Source: an uncultured cyanobacterium (lineage in GTDB: Bacteria; Cyanobacteriota; Cyanobacteriia; Phormidesmidales; Phormidesmidaceae). Taken from it: a stretch of DNA of 9,730 bases. The translations under genes and the position numbers were made by a program. The stretch spans positions 1 through 9,730 of the forward strand of contig CALHGI010000547.1 in the NCBI GenBank assembly GCA_938029995.1, given 5' to 3'. The notes under the pieces were generated by a model. It made no database searches, was not told where the DNA came from, and was given only the letters and a program-made list of their open reading frames with translations. Every line of letters starts with the position of its first letter. The first letter of the stretch is position 1. Below, in pieces: positions 1-7,155 of the stretch.

Positions 1-131
1 AGTGCATCTAGGATGTTTGACTTGCCCGAGCCATTCGGCCCAGAAATAACGGTAAACCCCTGGAGCAGAGGAACCTGAGTCGTCCCTCCAAAAGACTTAA
101 AATGGGATAGTTCAACTCGCTTTACATGCAC
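1..131 (-). CDS. smc: Chromosome segregation protein SMC, N-terminal fragment
   Basis: This is the first 43 codons of an SMC ATPase; the rest lies beyond the left window edge. The translation begins [14 protein letters not shown] and contains the Walker A loop GPNGSGKSN at about residues 31-39, followed by ILDAL, which is the classical SMC N-terminal ATPase head. SMC is a long coiled-coil, condensin-type ATPase that organises and segregates chromosomes, usually with the partners ScpA and ScpB, which are not in this window. The start is GTG at 129-131. The frame upstream reaches a TAG stop after six codons with no ATG between, so GTG is the only sensible start, and no clear Shine-Dalgarno sequence precedes it. 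A perfect TTGACA on the reverse strand (204-209) could be its -35 box, but the -10 is unclear. The identity is firm from the Walker A context; cyanobacterial-type SMC is inferred. Confidence 0.9.
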   Translation of the reverse strand, partial: MHVKRVELSHFKSFGGTTQVPLLQGFTVISGPNGSGKSNILDA

Positions 132-542
132 AGAGCAGCCGCACCCGAACTAGTGCGTACAAGTGTACTTAGACCATAGCATTGGTATTCCATTCACAGC
201 CAGTGTCAATGCTATTAACATCTGCGCAGAATAAATGGTTGTGCCCTAAACCGTAAACCGTCATGGGGCAAACTGAGCTACTGGTAGGATTCTCGTCCCG
301 CCATCGGCTGCGCACCCTATTTATTTCGCCAGACTTCAGTTTGCCAGATTTTGTTGAAAGCGCAACCTCTCCTTATCCAATCTGCAGAATTGGCGGGTAT
401 TGGCCTTGAACTGGGGGAGCTGCCCATGCTGATTCTGATGCAGACACCTTAAAGATCGGCGTAAAATGGGACTATCGACGACAAAGGCCCAATGCGCCTC
501 GTGTCAGCGTATATTTAGTGCCTTTTCTGAAACCTTTGCCCT
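132..542. other. 411-bp divergent gap between smc and the YqgF-like gene
   Basis: No convincing gene is present. It holds a 9-bp perfect inverted repeat, ATAGCATTG (176-184) and CAATGCTAT (207-215), which overlaps a reverse-strand TTGACA (204-209) upstream of smc. It also holds a tandem heptamer TAAACCG x2 (247-260) and a 48-codon ATG frame (263-409) without a ribosome binding site. That frame stays open after its single TGA into the next gene. A TATATT (510-515) lies about 28 bases upstream of the YqgF-like GTG start and could be its -10 box, but there is no good -35. Confidence 0.6.
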
Positions 543-986
543 GTGACCTCCACCGTTTTTTCCAAGCTATCGCAACCGGTTATTTTAGGCTTCGATCCAG
601 GTCGTTACAAATGTGGCTTAGCCATTGTGGGCGTGGATCGTACGTTGTGTTATCACGAGGTCATCCTGGTGGAAAATGTGGTTGATCACATTGAATCCCT
701 ACGCCAAACCTATCCCATTTCTCTGATTGTGATGGGTGATCAGACCGGAGCACAGCTCTGGAAACAGGAGCTGTCGCGTTTGCAGGAGGGGCCGAATGTG
801 ATTTTGGTGGATGAGCGTTACAGCAGTTTGGAGGCTCGCGATCGCTACTGGGAAATGTTTCCCCCCAAGGGGCTCAATCGTCTGTTGCCCCAGCGTATTC
901 GCAGCATTCCCCGACCCATTGATGACATTGTGGCCATTTTGCTGATCGAACGTTATCTCAATAAGCTCACCGAGGTGCAAATTTAG
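543..986 (+). CDS. YqgF/RuvX-like RNase H-fold protein (putative resolvase/nuclease paralogue)
   Basis: A 147-residue protein of the YqgF/RuvX RNase H-like superfamily. Visible landmarks are ILGFDPGRYKCGLAIVG (residues 14-30, with the first acidic residue D18 and the DPG..xxGLA pattern), LIVMGDQTGAQLW (61-73), VDERYSSLEAR (89-99, with D90/E91) and IDDIVAILLIERYL (126-139, with D127/D128). These match the conserved acidic positions of YqgF proteins, so the active site looks intact. YqgF family members act in 16S rRNA 3' maturation or as putative Holliday-junction nucleases. This one differs from canonical RuvX in its sequence after VDER and looks like the second, cyanobacterial paralogue; that assignment is inference. 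The start is GTG: an in-frame TGA lies 15 bases upstream and the next in-frame ATG is at residue 64. No strong Shine-Dalgarno is seen. It is convergent with the lipid permease. A HIP1 site lies inside at 838-845. Confidence 0.8.
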   Translation: MTSTVFSKLSQPVILGFDPGRYKCGLAIVGVDRTLCYHEVILVENVVDHIESLRQTYPISLIVMGDQTGAQLWKQELSRLQEGPNVILVDERYSSLEARDRYWEMFPPKGLNRLLPQRIRSIPRPIDDIVAILLIERYLNKLTEVQI

Positions 987-1039
987 GTCAGACCTGGCGG
1001 TTAAGTGCAGCCGAGGGCTGGAATGAACGGATGGGGCCC

Positions 1040-1834
1040 TTAAAACGTCACGGCTGAGCTTTGGAACATCAGCCAAGACAGGAAAAAATTGGTGATAAAA
1101 ATTGCCAGGAGTGCCGTGACCACTGCGGTGGTGGTAGATTGACCGACCCCTTTTGCCCCGCCGGTTGTGGTCAGGCCCCAGCTAGAGCCAATGATGGCGA
1201 TCAGGCCGCCAAACACCAAGGCCTTGATCATGGCACTGACGAGGTCCCACACACCCATAAAGACTCGGGCTGAGTCTAGGAAAACACTTTGGGAAATGTT
1301 GAACATGGTGGTTGTAATAACCAGCCCTCCGGTCATACCGGTAATAAATGACAGAATGGTTAGCAGGGGCAGCATCAGGGCGCAGGCCAGCACCCTAGGG
1401 ATAACCAGGTAATCCACCGGATCAGTTTTGAGCAGCTGTAGGGCATCAATTTGTTCGGTCACCTGCATGGTGCCAATTTCTGCTGCAAAGGCAGACCCCA
1501 CCCGACCGGCAATGATGACGGCGGTGAGGACGGGAGCTAGTTCCCTGGCTAAGGTGAGGGCTAGCACTCCACCCACGGCCGTGGTGGCTCCAAAGTTAAT
1601 AAATTCGCGGGTGACCTGAATGGTGAACACCATGCCGACAAAGCTGGCGGTCACCAGGGTAATGAGTAAAGACTCTGGCCCCACGGCAGCCATTTGCTCG
1701 ATGGTGTTACGGCGATGTAGAGGCCGGGTAACCAAATGAACAATCACTTGGCCGCCGAGGAGAATTGCCGCCAATAGACGCTGTCCCCACCTGGCTAGGC
1801 TGGATGTGGAAAATGAGCCGAACAAGGCAAACAA
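1040..1834 (-). CDS. MlaE/YrbE-family lipid ABC transporter permease
   Basis: A 264-residue integral membrane protein of the MlaE (YrbE, DUF140) permease family, the inner-membrane subunit of MCE-type lipid ABC transporters. Diagnostic segments are EQMAAVGPESLL (46-57), LARELAPVLTAVIIAGRVGS (95-114), EIGTMQVTEQIDAL (119-132) and GGAKGVGQSTTTAVV (225-239), with about five hydrophobic stretches. It is a homologue of Synechocystis slr1045, which has been linked to lipid transport and stress tolerance. Neither the ATPase nor the MCE substrate-binding partner is adjacent; these are expected elsewhere in cyanobacterial genomes. The start is not ATG. The frame opens after a TAA, and only TTG codons are available before residue 48. 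The TTG at 1832-1834 abuts a GGAG, while the TTG at 1823-1825 has that GGAG nine bases upstream and is the better-spaced start, giving 261 residues. The family call is strong; the exact lipid is unknown. Confidence 0.9.
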   Translation of the reverse strand: MFALFGSFSTSSLARWGQRLLAAILLGGQVIVHLVTRPLHRRNTIEQMAAVGPESLLITLVTASFVGMVFTIQVTREFINFGATTAVGGVLALTLARELAPVLTAVIIAGRVGSAFAAEIGTMQVTEQIDALQLLKTDPVDYLVIPRVLACALMLPLLTILSFITGMTGGLVITTTMFNISQSVFLDSARVFMGVWDLVSAMIKALVFGGLIAIIGSSWGLTTTGGAKGVGQSTTTAVVTALLAIFITNFFLSWLMFQSSAVTF

Positions 1835-2033
1835 CTCCGTTAGTTATGGGGGCAACGTATCCTAATAGTTGCAAATTATTCTAATCGGTTAAGCAAAAGA
1901 TTAAGCTCAGGTTCTAAATGCTCTGTAGTTTTATGAAAATTTAAGATTTCTCAAGCTGGCGTTTATTGGCAGCGATAGCCCCTATGGTTGAGTTGGTTTC
2001 TTGCACCCTTGTAGGGTGTGGTGGGAGTTAAAG
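1835..2033. promoter_or_regulatory. Divergent intergenic region, permease and small membrane protein
   Basis: AT-rich 199-bp spacer that must hold the promoters of both divergent genes. No clear -35/-10 pair stands out on either strand. Just before the forward gene sits a perfect 6-bp hairpin, CACCCT-TGT-AGGGTG (2004-2018), which ends four bases before the GGGAG ribosome binding site (2023-2027). It could shape translation initiation. No gene is seen here. Confidence 0.4.
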
Positions 2034-2318
2034 ATGGGCTTGCAGCTATTTATATCGTTGGTGCTGACGTCGGGGATTTGTTTCCTCTTTCCCGCAGTGA
2101 TGTTGACCTTAGTCTTAGGGGCTCTGACCTTGGGTTCATGGTCGCCTTTGGCCGCCATCAGCACCCTAGGAAAAGATCGCTTGGTGGATTTTTTGGTGAC
2201 GTTTGGGGCCGGTGATGTGTGGCAGGGTGTGGTGAGTATCTGCCTGACCTTAAGTATTGTCGGTGGCTTGTTTGAGATGTTTGCGTTCTATAAATACACG
2301 TATCTAAAATCTACTTAA
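2034..2318 (+). CDS. Small two-helix membrane protein, unknown function
   Basis: A 94-residue hydrophobic protein that I do not recognise. It has a long N-terminal hydrophobic region (about residues 2-37, ending ALTLGSW), a short polar stretch with KDRLVDF, and a second helix around VVSICLTLSIVGGLFEMFAF. It ends in a short basic tail, YKYTYLKST. It is probably an inner or thylakoid membrane protein. I chose the ATG at 2034 because GGGAG (2023-2027) lies six bases upstream. A TTG at 2001 would add 11 residues (MHPCRVWWELK) that lack a ribosome binding site and overlap a hairpin. It stands alone, divergent from the MlaE-type permease and 220 bp before the peptidase pair, and no operon partner is obvious. 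Coding reality is supported by the good ribosome binding site and coherent membrane topology; function is unknown. Confidence 0.6.
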   Translation: MGLQLFISLVLTSGICFLFPAVMLTLVLGALTLGSWSPLAAISTLGKDRLVDFLVTFGAGDVWQGVVSICLTLSIVGGLFEMFAFYKYTYLKST

Positions 2319-2538
2319 CAAAGTCTGTTTATCTTAGGACTGGACGGGTTTTAGGAGTCATGGCGCTACGGATTGGCTCTGTATATAGTCCGCTTTTGGG
2401 GGAAGAGCCCGTTTTAGGGGCATAAATAATCAGTGATGTTGAGTGATATCTAGTGATTTCACGGAATTCTCATTATTTGATCGACACAATCTATAAAAAA
2501 CTATTTATGCTGGTAACGGTATTTTGCGCTGAGGTGCT
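2319..2538 (+). promoter_or_regulatory. Leader region of the M16 peptidase pair
   Basis: A 220-bp gap before the peptidase genes. It contains a possible 21-codon leader frame at 2360-2425 (an AGGAG lies only two bases before its ATG, so translation is doubtful). It also contains three AGTGAT repeats with 10-bp phasing (2432-2457), and a weak promoter candidate: TTGATC (2477-2482) and TATTTA (2502-2507), 19-bp spacer. The repeats sit just upstream of that -35, the usual place for an activator site. The promoter call is weak. Confidence 0.35.
2432..2457 (+). repeat. Three AGTGAT direct repeats at exact 10-bp spacing
   Basis: AGTGAT occurs at 2432-2437, 2442-2447 and 2452-2457, separated by unrelated 4-bp spacers (GTTG, ATCT). 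Helical phasing puts all three on one face of the DNA. This resembles half-site arrays bound by OmpR/PhoB-type response regulators. The regulator is not identified, and flanking 10-bp positions match at only about three of six bases. Confidence 0.55.
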
Positions 2539-4128
2539 ATGGGCGTAATTCCGTTGGCAAGGGCAAGGGCGGTATTTGTGTTGGCAGTCATTTCATGGGT
2601 GCTGTCGTTGTGGCTGGGGCTGGCTGAACCGGCTTGGGCTCAGTCGGTTGATGGGGGGCTGTCGGTGCCTCGGGTGGCTGATAAAATCGCGGAAAATTCT
2701 ATTCAGCCTTACATTGACCGGGTGGCCAATAACGTTAGCGAGTTCACCCTTGATAACGGCATGAAGTTTATTGTGCTGGAGCGTCACCAGGCTCCGGTGG
2801 TGTCCATGATGCTCTATGCCAAAGTGGGGGCTGTGAATGAGGCGGACGGCCATACGGGGGTTGCCCATTACCTGGAGCATTTGGCTTTTAAGGGTACGAC
2901 GACCATTGGCACTCAGGATTACCAGGCGGAGGCACCCCTGCTGCAAGAGATGGATGGGGTGTTTGATCAGCTAATGGCCGCTGAGAAGGCTGGGGATGAG
3001 CAGCAGGCGGTGGCGTTGCGATCGCAGTTTGAAGCCCTCCAATCCCAAGCCTCAGATTACGTCGAACAAAATAAGTTTGGTCAAATTATTGAGCAGTCTG
3101 GTGGTCGAGGGCTGAACGCCACCACCTCCGCCGATGCCACTCGATATTTCTACAGCTTGCCCTCCAATAAATTAGAGCTGTGGATGTCCTTGGAGTCAGC
3201 GCGTTTTCTCGATCCAGTTTTCCGCGAGTTTTACAAAGAAAAAGAAGTCATCCTTGAAGAGCGCCGCATGCGCGTAGATAACTCCCCCATTGGGCAAGTT
3301 ATTGAAAAGTTCTTAGAAGTTGCCTTTGACAAACATCCCTACCGTCGACCGGTCATTGGCTATCAGGATGATTTGCGCACGGCCACCCGGGAAGACATCG
3401 CCCAATTTTTTGATGCCTATTATGGGCCCAGTAACTTAATTGCCGCCGTGGTTGGTGATGTGGACCCGGCTAGTGTTGAAGCGTTGGCCCAAGCTTACTT
3501 TGGTCGTTCCAAGGCCCGGAGCTTGCCCCCGGAGGTCACCATTCAAGAACCCACTCAACGGGCAGAAAAGTCTTTTGAAATGACCTTGCCCAGTCAGCCT
3601 TGGTACTTAGAAGGGTTTCACCGTCCTGGCATTAACCATCCTGACCACATGGTCTATTCCATGATTGAGAGCATTTTGGTGGGTGGACGTACCTCGCGCA
3701 TGTACCAAGACATGGTGGAGCAATCCCAAGTTTCCCTGAATATAGGAAGTGCCAATGGGTTTCCTGGCGATCGATACGGCAATATCTTGTTGCTATATGG
3801 CCTGACAGCCCCTGGCCACACCGTTGAGGAAATGGCTGAACGGATGGATGTTTTACTGACTGAGCTGAAGGAAGAGCCCGTCACCCCTGAAGAACTGCAG
3901 CGGGTAAAAACCCAGGCCAGGGCATCCATGCTTCGGAGCCTGGATTCTAACTCAGGGATGGCTAGCTTGTTGACTGAGTATGAAGCTAAAACCGATGATT
4001 GGCGTAATGTCTTTGAACAGCTAAAGGCCATCGAAAAGGTGACGGCTGAAGATGTTCAGCGGGTGGCTCAGGAAACCTTTATTCCGAGCAATCGCACGGT
4101 TGGTAAACTGCTATCGGCAGAATCATAG
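2539..4128 (+). CDS. Secreted M16 zinc peptidase, catalytic subunit
   Basis: A 529-residue insulinase-like (M16B) metallopeptidase. Residues 1-34 form a signal peptide (basic start, hydrophobic core, ending PAWA before Q), so it acts in the periplasm or lumen. The inverted zinc motif HxxEH is present as HYLEH (110-114), and the downstream Glu-rich helix KEKEVILEERRM (233-244) should supply the third zinc ligand. The spacing between them is about 50 residues longer than in typical M16 proteins because of a charged, helical insertion near residues 128-178. The second domain is M16-like, but its R/Y segment reads SRMYQDMVEQSQVSLN (386-401) and lacks the usual GLAY. The start ATG has GAGG close upstream. 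It is followed by a partner M16 gene 115 bp downstream, suggesting a two-subunit enzyme. The substrate is unknown. A HIP1 site lies at 3018-3025. Confidence 0.9.
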   Translation: MGVIPLARARAVFVLAVISWVLSLWLGLAEPAWAQSVDGGLSVPRVADKIAENSIQPYIDRVANNVSEFTLDNGMKFIVLERHQAPVVSMMLYAKVGAVNEADGHTGVAHYLEHLAFKGTTTIGTQDYQAEAPLLQEMDGVFDQLMAAEKAGDEQQAVALRSQFEALQSQASDYVEQNKFGQIIEQSGGRGLNATTSADATRYFYSLPSNKLELWMSLESARFLDPVFREFYKEKEVILEERRMRVDNSPIGQVIEKFLEVAFDKHPYRRPVIGYQDDLRTATREDIAQFFDAYYGPSNLIAAVVGDVDPASVEALAQAYFGRSKARSLPPEVTIQEPTQRAEKSFEMTLPSQPWYLEGFHRPGINHPDHMVYSMIESILVGGRTSRMYQDMVEQSQVSLNIGSANGFPGDRYGNILLLYGLTAPGHTVEEMAERMDVLLTELKEEPVTPEELQRVKTQARASMLRSLDSNSGMASLLTEYEAKTDDWRNVFEQLKAIEKVTAEDVQRVAQETFIPSNRTVGKLLSAES

Positions 4129-4243
4129 CTGTTGATGGTGTCCGTGATACACGCCTCTTGCCCCATGGGCCGTGCCTATCTTTCCAATGTCTGTTGTTTT
4201 CGCCCATTTTTCGGTGGGCACAGCCCAACTTCCTAAATCTCCT

Positions 4244-5725
4244 ATGTTCTGGTTTTCCAAACGTCGTCTGACCGCAGGTTTTGTTTTAGCCATGGCCACC
4301 CTTGGCTTGGTCCTCACCTTGGGGTGGAGTAAGCCTGCCAATGCCGTAACCGCCAGCGATTATAACGATTTGGAGTTTGCCCCCCTAGGGGAAATTCAAA
4401 TTCCTGAGTTTGAGCGCTACGAGTTGCCCAACGGCATGGTGGTGTACCTGATGGAAAAACACGACTTACCTTTGATTAGCGGCTCGGCCACATTCAAGGC
4501 CGGTGAGTTTATGGAGCCCCCAGGCAAAGTGGGGCTGGCGGGCATGGTGGGGGAAGCCATGCGCAGTGGTGGGACTGCCAGCTACACTCCCGACGAGCTC
4601 AATCAGTTTCTAGAGCAGCGGGCGGCGTCGGTGGAAACGAGCCTTGGGGCCACCAGTGGCAGCGCTAGCTTTAGTGCTCTGAGTGAAGATTTGACGGATG
4701 TATTTTCGATTTTCGCTGAGGTTATTCAGCAGCCCGCCTTTGACGCCGAGAAAATTGACCTCATTAAAAGCCAATATCGTGGCAGCATTGCCCGGCGCAA
4801 TGACAACCCGGATGATGTCACCACCCGTGAGTTTCGCAAGCTGATTTACGGTGATGAAAGTCCCTTTGCTCGTATGGTCGAATACAGTGATGTCGATAAT
4901 ATTTCACGGGATGACATCACGGACTTTTACCAGGCCGCAATTCAGCCCAGGGGAACGATTTTAGGTATCAGTGGTGATTTCGACTCTGGTCAGATGAAGG
5001 CGCTGATAGCAGAGTTTTTCTCTGATTGGTCCCCCGCGGCCATGGCGAAGGCGAATGTGAGGTTGCCCCAGGTGCGGCAGAACACCCATGGTCTGTATGT
5101 GGTAGATCAGCCCCAGCTCACTCAAAGCTATATTCACATCGGTCATTTGGGGGGGCGACTAGATAACCCCGACCATGCTCCCATGGTGGTGTTGAATGAG
5201 GTGCTCAATGGGTTTGGGGGGCGGCTATTTAACGATATTCGTTCGCGCCAGGGTCTGGCCTATGTGGTCTATGCCTTCTGGAGTCCTCGCTACGATCATC
5301 CGGGCTTGTTTATTGGCGGTGGTCAGACCCGATCTGAGGCGACGGTGCCGTTTATCGAAACGATGTACAAAGAAATCCAGCGGGTGCGTGAGGAGCCCAT
5401 CACGGCTGAGGAGTTGCAATATGCAAAAGACGCGGTGCTCAATAGTTTTGTGTTTAACTTTGCGACTCCAGAGCAAACCCTGTCGCGGTTGATTCGTTAT
5501 GAGTATTACGGTTATCCGTCAGATTTTGTTTTTAAGTTTCAAAAGGCTGTGGAGTCTACCACGGTGGAACAGGTGCTAAAAGCTGCCCAGCGTAACTTGA
5601 AGCCTAAGGACTTGGTGACCATTGTGGTGGGTAATATTGATGCTATTGAGCCTGCCCTAGGCACCTTAGCGGAAGAGGTGAAAATTACCCCCATAGACAT
5701 TACTATTCCTGAGCCAGCTGTGTAA
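4244..5725 (+). CDS. Secreted M16 family protein, non-catalytic partner subunit
   Basis: A 493-residue M16B protein paired with the upstream catalytic gene. The zinc motif is lost: GVAHYLEHLAFKG of the partner aligns here with GLAGMVGEAMRSGG, so HxxEH reads GMVGE (residues 100-104). It retains the substrate-binding segment GGRLFNDIRSRQGLAYVVY (325-343), with the Arg and the GLAY Tyr that the partner lacks. This is the division of labour known for heterodimeric M16B peptidases. I chose the ATG at 4244 because it begins a clean signal peptide (MFWFSKRRLTAGF, hydrophobic core, ending ANA). A GTG at 4172 and an ATG at 4187 are in frame but would put about 20 uncharged residues before it. No start has a good Shine-Dalgarno. 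The gene is probably co-transcribed with its partner; no terminator is seen between them. Confidence 0.88.
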   Translation: MFWFSKRRLTAGFVLAMATLGLVLTLGWSKPANAVTASDYNDLEFAPLGEIQIPEFERYELPNGMVVYLMEKHDLPLISGSATFKAGEFMEPPGKVGLAGMVGEAMRSGGTASYTPDELNQFLEQRAASVETSLGATSGSASFSALSEDLTDVFSIFAEVIQQPAFDAEKIDLIKSQYRGSIARRNDNPDDVTTREFRKLIYGDESPFARMVEYSDVDNISRDDITDFYQAAIQPRGTILGISGDFDSGQMKALIAEFFSDWSPAAMAKANVRLPQVRQNTHGLYVVDQPQLTQSYIHIGHLGGRLDNPDHAPMVVLNEVLNGFGGRLFNDIRSRQGLAYVVYAFWSPRYDHPGLFIGGGQTRSEATVPFIETMYKEIQRVREEPITAEELQYAKDAVLNSFVFNFATPEQTLSRLIRYEYYGYPSDFVFKFQKAVESTTVEQVLKAAQRNLKPKDLVTIVVGNIDAIEPALGTLAEEVKITPIDITIPEPAV

Positions 5726-5820
5726 AAGGCTGGGACATCGATGGTTTAGGTGGGTTGAATGGTGTGAAGCATCGCACTTGGTCCGACCTATGCGCCCCTA
5801 GCCATCGAAACCTTGATTTC
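5726..5820. other. Convergent spacer between the M16 pair and the K+ transporter gene
   Basis: A 95-bp convergent gap. There is no compact GC hairpin with a T-run. A long-range stem is possible: TCGATGG (5738-5744) plus TAGG (5747-5750) against CCTA (5797-5800) plus CCATCGA (5802-5808), enclosing a 46-base loop. It could help stop transcription from both sides, but this is weak. Confidence 0.25.
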
Positions 5821-7155
5821 TTAACCCACTAGCAGATCTTCTTCTGGGTAGTGAATAGTGCTGGGCTTGGGGTCGCCTAATAGGGCCGACATCAGTAGTA
5901 AAATGCCTACCCGGCCAATGTACATGGTGCCAATAATGATGACTTGGCCCAGGGTGGATAATTCTGAGGTGATGCCCGTGGATAGGCCCACGGTGGCAAA
6001 GGCAGAGACCGTCTCAAATAGGAGTTCGATAAACTCAATGCCTGGGTCTGTGAGGGATAGCAAAATAGTCACCATCACCACTGTCATGCCAGAGGCAACG
6101 ACTACGCCAACGGCTTTTAAAACCCGTTTATCGGGGATTTCTCGTTGGTAGGCTAGGACTTCGTCTTCCCCTTTGAGGACTGTGCGGGTGCAGTTGAGCA
6201 AAATTCTGACGGTGGTGGTTTTAATGCCGCCGCCGGTACTGCCGGGACTGGCGCCGATAAACATCAGTGCGATCGCAATAAATAACGAACTGGTTTCCAT
6301 CGCTCCGATGTCAATGGAGTTAAACCCAGCCGTTCGCATAATGACCGACTGAAACCCGGCCTCCAGGAGTTTCATATTTAAAGGTTCAGGTCCTAGGGTG
6401 TCCGGGTTGAAAAACTCTACGGCAAAAAAGGCCAGGGTGCCCAGGCCTAAAAGTACTAGGGAAGTGCTGGTGACGACCTTGAAGTGGAGCGAAAAGACCT
6501 GATGTTTTCGCTGGCGACGGATGCGATCGCGCACCCAGATAAACATCTCCATAATCACCTGGTAACCAATGCCGCCCATAATCACTAAGGCCGCAATCAC
6601 CCCATTCACCCAAGGGGACCGCGCATACTGCACCAAACTATCTGAAAAGAGACTAAACCCAGCATTGTTAAACGCGCTAATGCTATGGAACACCGATAGC
6701 CATAGACTTTGACCTGAGCCATAATCAGCCGCAAACCGGGGCATAAGCAAAAACGCACCGCTGAGTTCAAAAATCATCGTCATGGCAATGATGGATTTGA
6801 TCAACGATGCCGCCGATGACATTTCCGTTGTATCCAACGATTGCTGAATGGCTAGTCGATCCTTAAGCCCTAAGCGTCTGCCCAAGAGTAAGAGCAGTAA
6901 TGTGGTGGCCGTCATATAGCCCAGGCCGCCTAGCTGGATCAACAGCAAAATAATGCCCTGCCCCAGGGGCGAAAAATACGACCCCGTATCCACCACAATT
7001 AAACCGGTGACACAGACGGCCGATGTTGCCGTAAAGAGAGCCACAATGGGGCTATTCCACTCACCGCTAGCCGTTGCAAAGGGCAGCATCAGTAATATTG
7101 TGCCGACGGTAATGACCGTTACAAACCCAATACATACAGTCCTTGAAACGGTCAT
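5821..7155 (-). CDS. ktrB: KtrB/TrkH family potassium (or sodium-coupled) transporter subunit
   Basis: A 444-residue membrane protein with the four-fold M1-P-M2 architecture of the Trk/Ktr/HKT superfamily. The four selectivity loops are readable: TSAVCVTGL (44-52, G51), SAFNNAGFS (160-168, G166), MRTAGFNS (273-280, G277) and SAFATVGLSTG (384-394, G390). All four keep the key glycine. The flexible intramembrane gate of KtrB-type proteins is visible as GASPGSTGGGIKTTT (301-315). The length fits KtrB (about 440-450) better than the longer TrkH. KtrB channels take up K+ together with a cytosolic RCK subunit, KtrA, which is not adjacent here. The ATG at 7153-7155 is supported by an in-frame TAA upstream with no other start between; the Shine-Dalgarno is poor. 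Two HIP1 sites lie inside. Family identity is strong; ktrB rather than trkH is likely. Confidence 0.88.
   Translation of the reverse strand: MTVSRTVCIGFVTVITVGTILLMLPFATASGEWNSPIVALFTATSAVCVTGLIVVDTGSYFSPLGQGIILLLIQLGGLGYMTATTLLLLLLGRRLGLKDRLAIQQSLDTTEMSSAASLIKSIIAMTMIFELSGAFLLMPRFAADYGSGQSLWLSVFHSISAFNNAGFSLFSDSLVQYARSPWVNGVIAALVIMGGIGYQVIMEMFIWVRDRIRRQRKHQVFSLHFKVVTSTSLVLLGLGTLAFFAVEFFNPDTLGPEPLNMKLLEAGFQSVIMRTAGFNSIDIGAMETSSLFIAIALMFIGASPGSTGGGIKTTTVRILLNCTRTVLKGEDEVLAYQREIPDKRVLKAVGVVVASGMTVVMVTILLSLTDPGIEFIELLFETVSAFATVGLSTGITSELSTLGQVIIIGTMYIGRVGILLLMSALLGDPKPSTIHYPEEDLLVG

Noticed and set aside
1008..1020. CAGCC-GAG-GGCTG hairpin between the convergent YqgF-like and permease genes
   Set aside because: The stem is only five pairs and no T-run follows on either strand, so it is not a credible terminator.
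699..1076. 125-codon reverse-strand frame across the YqgF-like gene
   Set aside because: It is antisense to a gene with clear family motifs and overlaps the permease end; its product resembles nothing and has no ribosome binding site.
1061..1619. Three forward frames opposite the MlaE-type permease
   Set aside because: The reverse strand carries unmistakable MlaE family motifs throughout; these are antisense shadows.
1889..1906. Two TTAAGC copies 12 bp apart in the permease upstream region
   Set aside because: Short AT-rich words in an AT-rich spacer, only two copies, and no relation to a clear promoter.
3654..4031. 125-codon reverse-strand frame inside the catalytic M16 gene
   Set aside because: It is a shadow frame opposite a well-supported coding sequence, low-complexity Ser-rich, with no start context.
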